DNA of 64,000 nucleotides from Hyposmocoma kahamanoa (GCF_003589595.1 NW_020653855.1:3884768-3948767); one strand, 5' to 3'; counted from the stretch's first letter, positions 11,106 through 21,195 are shown. Numbers and translations: made by a program. The notes: generated by a model from the letters alone, not told the origin.

Positions 11106-11626
11106 TATAACCAGAAATAGAGAGGAAATGTAATTTAATTTGTTGGAAAACTATTCTACCAAATCCTTGCAGTGACAACTGCGCTCTGATTGGCCAGCCC
11201 GAATTTGACTCAATTGACGGGTGTCGTCAATTGTTTCACTTCAAATCGACCAGTTTAACTTGAGCTTTGCTACAATGGACGAAAATTGAAAATTCCATAT
11301 TTAATATTTAATTACCGATGAAATGTGATTCCGTTTGTTTAGTAATTAGTTGTTTTGCTGTTATTCACACACCACCGAATGAAACAGCACCCCATAATTA
11401 GAGATATTATCTTTATTACAATAAATACAGAATATTTTTGGAACATACGGAGACGTACGCACAGGTCAGTTGTTGTTGTTGTGGCGCTGTATAATGTCAG
11501 CTTTCTGATTTGTGATTTCAGTGCAAACAGAAGTTGAAATTTAAATTTAAAAATGATATACGGCCCATTTACCTGACGAGTTGCCAGGTATGGATGGCGA
11601 TTATGTCGTCTCTATTTCTGGTTATG
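11106..11626 (+). mobile_element. MITE family G, copy 2
   Basis: Ends TATAACCAGAAATAGAGAGG and the complement of ATAACCAGAAATAGAGACG. It shares the left two thirds with 878-1314 (GACAACTGCGCTCTGATTGG block), then carries an unrelated or diverged block of about 150 bp before rejoining at GAGTTGCCAGGTATGGATGG. Confidence 0.7.
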
Positions 11627-11982
11627 AATAAAATTTAAATATTTTATTCTCAAACAACTTAATCCATATTTTGTTACTACAACAAACTTAAACTATGTTT
11701 GTAACTTTCACAGTGACGTCATTTTCGAGAGGAAATTGACAGTACGAAGAAGAGACAACTTTTGTCTTCGGGCTTATGCTAAGCCTGCTGTTTGTCTGAC
11801 TGCGGTGTTGCAAGCACAATATTTTTCAAAACTACAGCTCTCTTTTTGTGCCAGCTTTCATCGGCCAGACTATAATTCTATTTTTGTACTAATAAATAAT
11901 TTTTGCCATGTTGCTTTAATATGCAATTTTTGTATTCAATGTCTTATTACAGAAAATGAATGTTCGTGGCATGACTAATTTA

Positions 11983-12840
11983 TTTAGGGTAAAACCGAGA
12001 TAGATGCCGCAGTGGGTTTCAAAAAACCTAACTTCCCCAAATCGTAACAAAGAATCATTAGTTTAAATAAGGAGTGTAGACACCACTAATCAAAGTTCCT
12101 GCAGGGCTTCGTGTGGAATAGACGCGTTTAGCTTGTGCATGCGTCTATATACCTCCGCGATGAACACGACAAACGGTTCAAAATTTCAGGCGCAAGTATG
12201 TACTGTAGCATAACTTTGTAAGTTATAATAAATTCCCTTTTATTTTTATTATAACTATACACTGATTCATTATCTGCGCACCTAGGTGTCAATAATCGCT
12301 CTTTTGTATATAGCTCAGTTAAATAATAAAAAGGCATCTATCCATATCGAATAGAATAGTCGCCTCGATTTTTCGCGGAATAGGTGCCCTTAGGGGCAAA
12401 CGACAACACGAGAAAGTTAGGAAAAGAAAATAAAATAATACATTATTTTAATGAAAAAGACAAGTAAATGATTCACAGTTCAAACAGCGAACATTTTTGT
12501 ACAGAATATTTTGATAGCTTCAAAAATACGAAGTGAAAGTATGTAGTAACTTTAAATACGTACATATTTATTATTGAAGATGTAATATGTATATGCAATA
12601 TTTTGAAGATAACAAATAAAACATTTTACTAATTTTATTCTAAAGGGCATCTATCCTTCTTAGTATTTTCATCGTTTGGCGTCTATCCATACAGGTAGGC
12701 ATCTATCCTCAAACAAATAGGTCTCTAAATGTTAGATCAATAAAATCTCTTAATGTGAAAGATTAAACTAGTTATATCCATAGGAATTATTCATGTTAAA
12801 TTTTAAATTAAGAGGCTTTTAAAAACCCGGTTTTACTAAA
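11983..12840. repeat. Candidate element with TTTAG-TAAAACCG ends and GGCATCTATCC motifs
   Basis: The left end reads TTTAGGGTAAAACCG and the right end, on the complement, TTTAGTAAAACCGGG. Inside are repeats of GGCATCTATCC or GGCGTCTATCC near 12332, 12645, 12678 and 12698, plus one inverted copy near 12000. Inverted ends with clustered short motifs suggest a non-autonomous transposon. No second copy exists in the window to confirm the limits. Confidence 0.4.
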
Positions 12841-12892
12841 CAAAACTAATTAGTTAAAAGTTATAATTATAAAATATTAAAGAGCTACTTAC

Positions 12893-12904
12893 TCCAACTG
12901 CGCT
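12893..12904 (-). CDS. Candidate 12-nt microexon of the same host gene
   Basis: On the minus strand an acceptor (TTTCTTTTTCATGTGCGGCTGGCAG, positions 12905 upward) is followed after 12 nt (AGCGCAGTTGGA) by a strong donor GTAAGTAG. Joined to the exon at 10225-10381 the phase is right and the junction reads AQLETTSTSS. A tiny exon with two good splice sites and matching phase is suggestive, but such signals also occur by chance in long introns. Confidence 0.35.
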
Positions 12905-12994
12905 CTGCCAGCCGCACATGAAAAAGAAACATTTTAATTAATAAAAGAGCTTAACATACATGTAAAATAATTGGACGATATTTCATTGGATGGT

Positions 12995-13130
12995 GACAGT
13001 TAACAGGGTAATTAACTGACGCAAAAAAGTAGGAGGTTCTCAATTCGGCTCTGTTATTTTGTGTGTATGTTACGTCAGTATTGGTCTCATTTAAATTTGA
13101 AGGACATATTTCACCTCTAAAGGAGCAAAT
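12995..13130 (-). repeat. Family D fragment
   Basis: TAGGAGGTTCTCAATTCGGC and the following TATGTTACGTCAGTATT correspond to the reverse complement of the D repeat 3' region. It is truncated and non-coding. Confidence 0.55.
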
Positions 13131-13315
13131 TTGGAGGTGAATGCCGAGATCGACTGCATGCAGTTAATGCGAGAAGTCGTTATCAACTTCATGCAGTTGA
13201 GGTCTCGGTTGCATGAAGTTGTTTGTTGGAAACATGCAGTCAATTTCTTAACAGCCTTAGAGCGTTTGTGCACTACATCCGATTCGTATCAGTATATTCG
13301 TATCTCCGTCCGACA

Positions 13316-13455
13316 TCCGTCCGAAACAATTACTGCCAAATAAGCAATACTTGACCAAATGAAAAGACGCGTGATGCGAATGAAGCTTCATACTTGATAT
13401 TTGTCTTTTAATATTGTCGAATATTATTTATTTGACAGTAATTGTTTCGGACGGA
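13316..13455. repeat. Inverted repeat, 28-bp arms with 1 mismatch
   Basis: Arm 13316-13343 (TCCGTCCGAAACAATTACTG and on) pairs with 13428-13455 across an 84-nt spacer. Possibly a small foldback element; no second copy was seen. Confidence 0.7.
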
Positions 13456-13522
13456 GATCGAGAGTAGACCCCGGCTCCGAATTCGAGAAATAACGGTCCG
13501 AAATGTCACACGGATAATTTTA

Positions 13523-13556
13523 TCTATAAGCGATAATAAGCGATAAGCGATAATAA
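13523..13556 (+). repeat. Short tandem repeat of GATAAGC and GATAATAA units
   Basis: Irregular repetition of GATAAGCGATAATAAGCGAT. This is a simple repeat only. Confidence 0.6.
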
Positions 13557-14285
13557 TAATTTACTACCAATCGCACGGCTCGTTCATTACGTCACTTGAC
13601 GTCATATGGAACGCATAAGACATGATGTACACATGTCACAACAAGAAACAACGAAATGCCCGACGCGGTCTTGATAGGACAATCCTCCTAAAGCATCGGG
13701 ATACAAATCTACATGGCGTATAATGGTACAATAAGTACGTGTAACTCCATACCACAGTAATCTAAATAAATTGTCTATTTAGACCGCACATAGATCACGT
13801 ATGTAACAAATTAAGAATTTTGTGGCTAAACCGTCTATATTGAAATAAAAACTTCCGTATAAGTCACTCAGAGTGATTTATACTGTACGTATTGCCGACT
13901 CAGTAATAAATTATGGTTTACGCGGCTATACACGCATTCACAGACATATATCTAAATAGATGCTGCAAGTGTACTTATATTCTGAGATAAAATCGCCTAA
14001 AATGTAAACAAAGATGTTACCATTACAAAAAAAGATTTTAAGAATAGTAGAAACGTGACAAGGTCTACAAAATAATGCAAGATGGTTTATATTGTTCTTA
14101 AATTGTGTGTATGTACAAACAAAATATTATCCAATCATCATTTTTATTTAAAACATCCTATTGATAAAATAAGTTTAAAGAACTTATTCTAGTGGAAAGA
14201 TTTTTTATCCTATTGGCAATGTTTCGGGGGTACGCAACCTTTGGCTGCACTTTTTATTTATTCGATATACATATAAACACAAATA
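13557..14285. other. Non-coding stretch
   Basis: No gene is supported. A TGACGTCA palindrome lies near 13595-13605 and a short ORF spans 14192-14392, the latter mostly running into SINE-B. Confidence 0.35.
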
Positions 14286-14287
14286 AC

Positions 14288-14474
14288 GCACACACTCAAC
14301 ATAGCCCCGCACTACGGAAACTCTGTGTCGTGGGTGCCATGGACACACACATAGACAATCACAAATTACACCCAAACTCACGAGAGAAATAAATATAGGC
14401 CATACAAATATTTCTCCCGGTCAGGGAATCGAATCTGGGACCTCGGCTTTGTAACCGTTCGGCCACGGAGGCTG
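14288..14474 (-). mobile_element. SINE-B copy 1 (tRNA-derived)
   Basis: The minus strand carries GCCTCCGTGGCCGAACGGTT and a B-box near GATTCGATTCC, then the CTCGTGAGTTTGGGTGTAAT and TGTGTGTCCATGG blocks seen in the full copy at 56869-57095. It is 3'-shortened. Confidence 0.8.
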
Positions 14475-14479
14475 TCAAC

Positions 14480-14612
14480 CCGTGACCATGGGACCTGTAA
14501 AGGGCCCGAAACGTTGGTTTGTTTAAAAAAAAAACAAATATACACGGTTTAAATCCCAAAAAATAGTTTGATTTCTATGTGTAACAATCGCGAAAACCTA
14601 AGAACTCGAAAC
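14480..14612 (+). repeat. Repeat J, copy 1
   Basis: Shared blocks are GGGACCTGTAAAGGGCCCGA, GTTGGTTTGTTTAAAAAAAA and GTAACAATCGCGAAAACCTA. Related copies lie at 23468-23612 (minus), 23745-23815 (plus) and 51845-51990 (minus, diverged). It is non-coding and the family is unknown. Confidence 0.65.
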
Positions 14613-15264
14613 CTATCACTTTCAATAAATTCCAGTTTTCAAAATAATGACCAACGGAAAGACGTGTACGGACTAATCCACTTTGCCCCATTATCCACTA
14701 AAGCGAAGGAATGTGTTCAAAAAACCAACTGGGTATCTTTATTTCCGCTAAGTGGATGGGAGTGCCCCAAAATAACCCAGTACTACTCGTTTATCTTCTC
14801 TCTTTACAGCTTTGATGAATAAGAGCTTTAGCACACTTTTCGAGGGAATATCAATACATACAGAACGATTAGTAAAGTCGTCGCAAGCGGACGAGAATGG
14901 CATCCCTTACAAATTGTACATTTTTATGAACCATCCAACCGATGATCCGACAAAGATGTTTTCGTCACACTTGCTTGTAAACAGTGTCATAGCACGCAGT
15001 CAAAGTCAGCCGTAATGTCCTAAATTATGCCCACGGGCTATTTCATTACATTATCGTATAGCGCTATTGATTTTTTACGTCAACATTAAGCAAAAAGTTT
15101 TTATGCTGGAAAAATCTGAACGAATATTTCGCAAAAAAAATAAGCTTACTTATAAATTAGCTTACTCGAGGTTTGTAATTTTTACCGCCCGTGCTACATA
15201 CAATGTTTTTCATCACAGTGACGAGCAAAAAATAGATACTTTATTTCTTGTATGAATAAATATC
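14613..15264. other. Non-coding stretch with short ORFs, no family recognised
   Basis: Three consecutive plus-strand ORFs of 60-85 codons (14568-14822, 14812-15015, 15067-15255) overlap or abut. Their peptides show no motif I know, and the first begins inside repeat J. They may be a decayed transposon ORF, but nothing shows this. Confidence 0.25.
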
Positions 15265-15830
15265 GCTGCACAACACAACATTTACGGATTTTGCAAATGG
15301 AGGGTTTTTTACCTTATTGTGTTGTTTTGGAGTGCAAAAATGATAGCTGCACCAAAAATATTACCTGTGGTGGTATTTCATATCAACGAAAAGTTTTATT
15401 TTAATAAATTTTCAATGTTTATCGAAATATTTTTTTGTTACAAGAAACGAAAGTAAAGCTTATACCCCTGAAATATGGTCGCTTCTTTTTTGGAGAACTA
15501 AATTATTACCTGCAATTCGTCGTCGTTCAGCAATGAGCCGCTAGATGGCAGCATATTGATTGAAATTACAATGTAATATCAAAACGTGACTTGTTATAAT
15601 AGGATTGATAGCATTGAACTTTCAAATATATGCCAACAGAGTAAAGTTTAAATTATATTAACAATCTAGAATTTATTTCCTTTAAAGTTTAAAACTACGA
15701 CCAATCCATATCCTAGATTTTATAGTGTTTCAGTTTGAGAATGTGTGAGTTTTGGCGACATCGGTTCTGAGACTAATCGACTTCCATTGTTCTTTTTTCT
15801 TTTGTAGTGATGTGCATCCCTAGATGAGAA
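15265..15830 (+). mobile_element. THAP-bearing repeat I, copy 1
   Basis: This matches the minus strand of 59725-60262 over about 550 bp. At 15309-15392 it encodes a THAP-domain start (YCVVLECKNDSCTKN), but the initiator ATG seen in the other copy is replaced by TTA. One outer end reads GATGTGCATCCCTAG. THAP domains are DNA-binding zinc fingers found in P-type transposases and host regulators. The shared copies favour a transposon relic. Confidence 0.55.
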
Positions 15831-16095
15831 CGCACGTAACGGCGTAAACCGTAGCCAACGACACTAGCCCCTTAAAATAAAAAACGTTCAACCTTTATCA
15901 GGCATTCAAGTTACTCGTAACTAACGTTAATCCGAAATGTTATTTCCGTTTCCGTGAAAACGATTCTTTATAATGAATGAGGGGAATTCTGTTTCTCTTT
16001 CCAAAGAAATGTATTACGATGAAAGTAGTACATAGTTGAATACAGTAAAAATAAGATAAGTAACTTAAACGTAATTACACACAAAAGAGTACAAA

Positions 16096-16327
16096 TAGTA
16101 GCAGTAGAGCTTTTTTGTGTTCCGACTTGGAAGGGTAAGGGTGCTGGTGAAATTGCGGGCACATTGGACTTGTCAACTTACGTGACGGGCGCAGTGGCAG
16201 TGCCCCTAAGATCTTTGCGATTTAAAACTCTGAGTGGCACTGCAACGTGTCAACAAGGGACGAACCAGTCGTGCGCTTGGTTCGTTCGTGTCGCTTGTTC
16301 GTCCCATTACTCGGTGTCTTATAAAAC
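16096..16327 (+). mobile_element. SINE-A copy 5
   Basis: It begins AGTAGCAGTAGAGC, has a deletion in the 5' half, then a good core and the 3' end GTCTTATAAAACA. An aberrant block of about 50 bp (GGGACGAACCAGTCGTGCGC) duplicates the tail region in inverted form. It abuts the LINE 3' end. Confidence 0.8.
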
Positions 16328-16652
16328 AATAGATAGATATACACTTTATTGCTCACATACAATAACAAAAACAGTACATAGACAACTTAAAACTAATGTG
16401 GGCAAAGGCGGTCTTATCGCTAAGAGCGATCTCTTCCAGACAACCTTTGAGGTATAGGAAAGCTAATCTAAGGAGAAGAGGTAGTGTGCCAAAGTCAGAA
16501 ACGTATAAGTAGTATAATATATATATATATCGAATAATAAATAAACAAATAACGGTGTACTAGACTTACATATATATTTGTAAATAATAAAGAAATATAT
16601 ATACCTAAATATACTTATACTTACCAATAAATATGTAAATACATGTTGCATA

Positions 16653-19601
16653 CTAGGAACGTTTCAGAAGATAGTTACGCAATGCAGTTTTAAAAATAAG
16701 AAGCGACTTGGAATGTCGTATTTCAGACGGAAGTTCGTTCCACAATTGTGCAGCCATAATCGTAAAGGAGTTCATGTAGTATCCTGACCGGGTGAAGGGA
16801 GGTTTCAGCAAGTTATCCGCCTTGGACCTTAGTTCGCGATTGTGATCTTCACCGAGAAAACGAAAACGTTCCTTAAGGTAAGGTGGGCTTCGAGGGTCAT
16901 ACAGTACATTATAAAGGAAACTGAGAACGTGCTCCTCACGGCGCTGCTTGACAGAAAGCCACTGAAGCCTTCTCCTATACTCAGACACGTGATCGAACTT
17001 GCGCAACCCGTATATGAATCTGATGCAAAGATTCTGCAGACGTTGGAGCTTGCCTAATAGATCATCATTGAGGTCAATAACACAGACATCAGCATAATCC
17101 ATAATAGGTAGGAGCAGCGATTGCGCGAGTTCAATCTTGGTCTTCACAGGAATCAGATTTTTCCACCGTCGCAATGAACCGGAGGCAGCAAACACCTTTC
17201 TACTAACCTCAGCGATATGTGGCGCCCAAGACAGGGTGGAGTCAAAGAGAACGCCAAGGTTTTTGACAACACAGCTGAAAGGTAAAGGGAAGGAGTCAAA
17301 GACGAGCGAGGGAACAGACGTATAATTTATCTTAGCTATCTGCTTCGAGCCACCAATGACGATGGCTTGCGACTTGTTGGGATTGACTGTAATGCCATGG
17401 GTTCGACTCCAATTGTGTATTGTCGCAAGGTCGTCATTAAGTTCAGCAATTAAACTATCTAAACCATGCACAGGAGACCGGGAATAGATCTGAAGATCGT
17501 CAGCATACAAATGATACTGACAAGAAAGCAAGGGAGTAAGGGAGTTAATAAATATTGAAAAAAGAAGAGGAGAGAGGACCCCACCCTGAGGCACACCAGC
17601 AGTAACATCACAGAAGGTAGAATGCTTGTTATCGACACGTACACATTGCCTTCGCCCAACGAGATAGTGGCGAAACCACTCCACAACCGAATCTGATACC
17701 AGGATAGATTTTAACATTGCTAAAAGGATGTCGAAGTCAACAGTGTTGAAGGCGTTGCTGAAGTCTAAAAGAACTAATACTGTCAGATGCTGAGACGACA
17801 TACCTTCGCGAATGTCGTCAGACACCTTGGTCAAGGCAGACACAGTGCTATGCCCCGAGCGGAAACCAGACTGGAAAGGGCTAAGGATATTATTGAAGTT
17901 CATGAAAATTGTGATCTGATTATGGACAAGACGCTCAAGAACTTTGGAAAGGAACGGAAGAATAGAAATAGGACGAAAATGAGAGGGTAGAGATGGATTA
18001 GAGGTTTTAGGAACAGGGACTACAGCAGCCTGACGCCAACATGACGGGAAAGTGCCAGTGTCAAGAGAAAAGTTGAAAATATGGCAAAGTATAGGAACCA
18101 GAATAGAAGAACCATGTAACATCATCCTACGGTTTATTCCATCCAGTCCTTCAGCATTGGATTTTATGGCCAAGATGTTTTTCTCAACTTCACTCTCGGA
18201 CACAGGCCTAAAGGAGAAAACCGGATGTTGTGAGTCATGGGCAGTAGAAAGTGACTGTAGCGTAGATTGCTTGATACTAGAAGAAAGAGAGGAAGGCGTT
18301 GTGAAATGCGAGTTCAAGGAGTTAAGGTCAAGATTAAAGGGAGTAGGAGATTTTGATTTGCCAATACCAAGGAAATTTAGGAAAGACCATACCTTAGCAG
18401 GATCACCATTAGAAACCGAGGCATGTATGTGACGGCGCTGCGCATCCCTGCACACCCTGCTACAGCGGTTGCGAAGTTCCTTAAATCTACGGTGGGTTTC
18501 ATCTGAAGGATCGTTTCTATACCGCACCTTAGCAAGATTGCGCTTGTTCATCAATGCCCTAATTTCTGCAGTGAGCCAAGGGGCAGGAAGATGTTTCAAT
18601 CGAACAGGACGGAGTGGAGCATGTATATCATATAGCTGTATTAGTATTGAGTTGAAAATTTCCATCTTCTGATCTATAGTAGGGGCTCTAAGTACAGCGT
18701 CCCAGTCAATACCGTTAAGGTCAAGCATAAATCTTTCCTCATCAAAGTTCCTGAAACTGCGCTGCATGACCACTCGTGGTTTAGGCTTAGGACAACGGAT
18801 TCTGTACGAAAGGTAAATAAGGTCATGATAGGAGAAGGCCTCGGCCGGAAGTTGACCGTGAGCAGTTACATGATTAGTAGAAGAGACAATGGCAAGGTCC
18901 AACAAAGATGGCTGGCAGTCAGGAAAGTGATGTGTTGAGGAAGACGGAAGAATGTTCAGATTAATAGAATCCACGATTGAGCGAAGTCGAGTAGAACGGG
19001 AGTCGTGTTTGAACAGACAGGTGTTAAAATCACCCATAATAACTGTATGATCAACCGTGGGTACCAAATCTTCCAACAAAGTCTCAAATTTACTGAAATA
19101 ATCAATATTTAGGTTTGGACTATAAAAAACTCCCAAAAGGAGCTTCTGATGGCCCAAAAGCACCTCCACAAAAAGATGTTCCGAAGATTCAGAATAAAGA
19201 GAGGGGGATTTGTCAAGAATACTGAAAGGAAGATTACTCCTAAGATATATAGCAACTCCTCCGCCACCCTTGCCAGTCCTGTCATTACGAATGAGATGGA
19301 AACCAGGAAGGGAATAGGAAGAAGAAGGGAGACATGGTTTTAAAAAAGTTTCAGAAACCAAGATGGCGTTAATGTTCTGGCTATTAGAGAAAGTGCTCAC
19401 CAAATCAGTGTAATGCGCTGGAATACTTTGGGCATTTATATGGACTGCATTAAAATTTTTCGCAACAGTTGAAAAGTTAGATTCCAGAAGTTCATCTAAC
19501 GGTTGTGACAAACTGTGAAAACTACTATGCGAAGACGCCGAAAGAAAATCCGACTCATCACTCAAAAAATCGTTACCATTATTATCATTAGTTTGCAACA
19601 T
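16653..19601 (-). CDS. LINE ORF2: endonuclease and reverse transcriptase
   Basis: This 982-residue protein would nick target DNA and reverse transcribe its own RNA in place. A Ser-rich N-terminus (1-48) precedes an APE-type endonuclease at about 50-268, with Asn in HINAQSI (near 57), Glu in SETFLK (84), GDFN (190-193) and YHD (258-260). The reverse transcriptase runs from about 528 to 760, with HFRPISILP, LDFSNAFNTVD (Asp near 613), GVPQGG (669-674) and the active site YADD (699-702). The C-terminal part ends in LWNELPSEIRHSKS and FKTALRNYLLKRS, usual for CR1/jockey-type ORF2. Length is normal for the family and no stop or frameshift is seen. There is no RNase H domain. It presumably acts with the ORF1 product in a ribonucleoprotein. 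Confidence 0.9.
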   Translation of the reverse strand: MLQTNDNNGNDFLSDESDFLSASSHSSFHSLSQPLDELLESNFSTVAKNFNAVHINAQSIPAHYTDLVSTFSNSQNINAILVSETFLKPCLPSSSYSLPGFHLIRNDRTGKGGGGVAIYLRSNLPFSILDKSPSLYSESSEHLFVEVLLGHQKLLLGVFYSPNLNIDYFSKFETLLEDLVPTVDHTVIMGDFNTCLFKHDSRSTRLRSIVDSINLNILPSSSTHHFPDCQPSLLDLAIVSSTNHVTAHGQLPAEAFSYHDLIYLSYRIRCPKPKPRVVMQRSFRNFDEERFMLDLNGIDWDAVLRAPTIDQKMEIFNSILIQLYDIHAPLRPVRLKHLPAPWLTAEIRALMNKRNLAKVRYRNDPSDETHRRFKELRNRCSRVCRDAQRRHIHASVSNGDPAKVWSFLNFLGIGKSKSPTPFNLDLNSLNSHFTTPSSLSSSIKQSTLQSLSTAHDSQHPVFSFRPVSESEVEKNILAIKSNAEGLDGINRRMMLHGSSILVPILCHIFNFSLDTGTFPSCWRQAAVVPVPKTSNPSLPSHFRPISILPFLSKVLERLVHNQITIFMNFNNILSPFQSGFRSGHSTVSALTKVSDDIREGMSSQHLTVLVLLDFSNAFNTVDFDILLAMLKSILVSDSVVEWFRHYLVGRRQCVRVDNKHSTFCDVTAGVPQGGVLSPLLFSIFINSLTPLLSCQYHLYADDLQIYSRSPVHGLDSLIAELNDDLATIHNWSRTHGITVNPNKSQAIVIGGSKQIAKINYTSVPSLVFDSFPLPFSCVVKNLGVLFDSTLSWAPHIAEVSRKVFAASGSLRRWKNLIPVKTKIELAQSLLLPIMDYADVCVIDLNDDLLGKLQRLQNLCIRFIYGLRKFDHVSEYRRRLQWLSVKQRREEHVLSFLYNVLYDPRSPPYLKERFRFLGEDHNRELRSKADNLLKPPFTRSGYYMNSFTIMAAQLWNELPSEIRHSKSLLIFKTALRNYLLKRS

Positions 19602-20123
19602 TAAATATAATAAAATATGTACCTATATAAATTCAGCAATATATAGTTATAATATAATAATAATATATAAATAATAATAATAATAATAATAATAAAAGAA
19701 AATATGAACACAATGAAAATATAAAAATAAAACCAAAAATATCCATAATACCCACCAGCAGTGTGAAAGAGAATCGCTTAGAATGTCAAAATTAACAAAT
19801 ATAAAAAAAAAAACAACAAAACAACAACAAATACAAAATAATAAGTACTAGGTTTGAAAAATAAAACAATAAAAAGTAACAATACAATCGAAATGGATCA
19901 CAGAATTTGTCACATTTCCGAACGAACATTTTCGTTATCACTGTTAGACAAGGGCTTTATGCCAAAGCCGTTAAATTTGTACAAAAGAAGATGCTAGTGA
20001 CAGTTGACGTAAACCAAAAATTAATGAACGAACGGAACCACTTAAAAGTTGCATTATTAAAAAGTTAAAAATTAAGTAGGTACCTCGAGAATAAAAGAAA
20101 AATTTAAACTAAAAATGAGGGTC
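19602..20123 (-). other. Spacer between ORF1 and ORF2 of the LINE
   Basis: About 520 nt of A/T-rich sequence between the two ORFs, with an AAT microsatellite near 19660-19695. Spacers of this size are unusual, since many LINEs have overlapping or closely spaced ORFs. ORF2 translation would need reinitiation or an internal start. Confidence 0.6.
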
Positions 20124-20747
20124 CTATATTTTGTTTTCCGCGGTACTTGGAGAAATAGCAAGAAATCCAGACATTGTCTCCAACCTGTGTCTTCTGCCAT
20201 CCGGTGTCTTGACATGAATCGTTCCGTCCAAGGTCCAGCAATTTGTAACACCAAACTTTAGCCTCGCAGCTACAAAAACGTCATGACGGGACTTTGTGAG
20301 GAATTCGGAGAGAGTGACCTTTGTACCCTTTAGTGCAACTTTGCTCTTCCATACCGCTGACCGCACCGTTGCATCAGTAAACTTGACGACAATGGGCCGC
20401 GGATTGGTGTTTCTGGGAACCTGCTTACCCAACCGATAACTAGCGGCAATACTGCTTGCAGAGAGGCTGTGAACTTTACACTTTGTTGACAAAGTGGAAA
20501 CTACGACGGCACAGGTGTCTTCGTTCTGCTGCTCAGGAATGCCATGCACTAGCAACATCTTACGCCGGAATCTCATCTCCACTCTGTCAACCCTGCTATG
20601 AAGAGCCTCCATCTCAGCACGCAGCACTGTGAGGCCGTTGTACACAAAAGTTTTGAAGTTTAAGAACTCTATGTTAAGTGCTGCAATGCTATTAGGGTTC
20701 TTACGTGTGGTTGATGCCTGGTTTAACTCTGCTTGGAACTCTGCCAT
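20124..20747 (-). CDS. LINE ORF1: RNA-binding chaperone-type protein
   Basis: A 207-residue protein encoded just upstream of ORF2. It has a predicted helical, coiled-coil-like segment at about 25-62 (TVLRAEMEALHSRVDRVEMR), then an RRM-like start (KMLLVHGIPEQ, about 64-74) and a C-terminal region with LSEFLTKSRHDVFVAARLKF and a Trp-containing strand (NCWTLDGTIHV). This order of coiled coil, RRM and C-terminal domain is known for L1-type ORF1 proteins, which bind the element's RNA as trimers. The start is chosen because MAEFQAEL begins the conserved region and only about 25 nt separate it from the SINE. No zinc knuckle is seen. It is intact. Confidence 0.8.
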   Translation of the reverse strand: MAEFQAELNQASTTRKNPNSIAALNIEFLNFKTFVYNGLTVLRAEMEALHSRVDRVEMRFRRKMLLVHGIPEQQNEDTCAVVVSTLSTKCKVHSLSASSIAASYRLGKQVPRNTNPRPIVVKFTDATVRSAVWKSKVALKGTKVTLSEFLTKSRHDVFVAARLKFGVTNCWTLDGTIHVKTPDGRRHRLETMSGFLAISPSTAENKI

Positions 20748-20769
20748 CTTCTCTTCAATTCAATAGAAG

Positions 20770-20901
20770 GCTTTTTATGACTCCAAGTGACTGGACACGC
20801 CTGTCCCTAGAGTTGCAGTGCCACTTAGAGCTTTAAATCGCAACGATTTGGAGGGCAGTGCCACTGCGCCCGTCACCATGAGACATAATTTAACAAATCC
20901 C
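20770..20901 (-). mobile_element. SINE-A copy 6, interrupted by MITE H
   Basis: The 3' tail (ATAAAAAG on the minus strand) abuts the 5' leader of the LINE. The core is good up to the CAAATCCC site where MITE H is inserted at 20902. After the duplicated CAAATCCC only two SINE-like bases follow before SINE-B. Confidence 0.8.
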
Positions 20902-21187
20902 CATTGACTTACAAATAAATGGACGACGGGTCTAATACAAAAACCACGAAAAAAATGTCCCAAGTCAACTTATTTAAGCGTAGTGACATGTAAAGGAATA
21001 TGAAAAAGCTAAAACGTTGATTTTAAATTGTAATGTCATCGCAGTACTGTCTAATTTTGCTTGCTTCGCTGTCAGTCGAACAAACGAAGACTAAAGCGTG
21101 AATGACGCTCTGTATACGATTTTAACGCCCTATAAATTCGGACACTTTTTAGCGCGGACCCGACGTCCATATAATTGTAAGTCAATG
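20902..21187 (+). mobile_element. MITE family H, copy 1 (286 bp), hAT-type
   Basis: Inverted repeats of about 30 bp start CATTGACTTACAA at both ends. A perfect 8-bp duplication CAAATCCC flanks the element (20894-20901 and 21188-21195). 8-bp duplications are characteristic of hAT transposons. It has no coding capacity and is inserted inside SINE-A. Confidence 0.92.
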
Positions 21188-21195
21188 CAAATCCC

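Larger units (their letters stand above)
16328..20772 (-). mobile_element. Two-ORF non-LTR retrotransposon (CR1/jockey group), apparently intact
   Basis: On the minus strand the element has a very short 5' leader (about 25 nt after the neighbouring SINE tail), ORF1, an AT-rich spacer of about 520 nt containing an AAT microsatellite, ORF2, and a 3' untranslated region of about 325 nt with AATAAA near its end. It finishes in a TATCTATCTATT tail. Both ORFs are uninterrupted, unlike every other LINE in the window. Inserted sequence lies between two SINE-A copies in opposite orientation. The Daphne-like label is a guess from memory; an assignment to the CR1/jockey group is safer. Confidence 0.85.

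Noticed and set aside
13131..13343. Overlapping 60-70 codon ORFs on both strands around ATGCAGTT repeats
   Set aside because: The openness comes from a repeated ATGCAGTT/AACTTCATGCA word; no family resemblance.
18052..18432. 126-codon plus-strand ORF inside the LINE
   Set aside because: It is antisense to ORF2, which carries all catalytic motifs.
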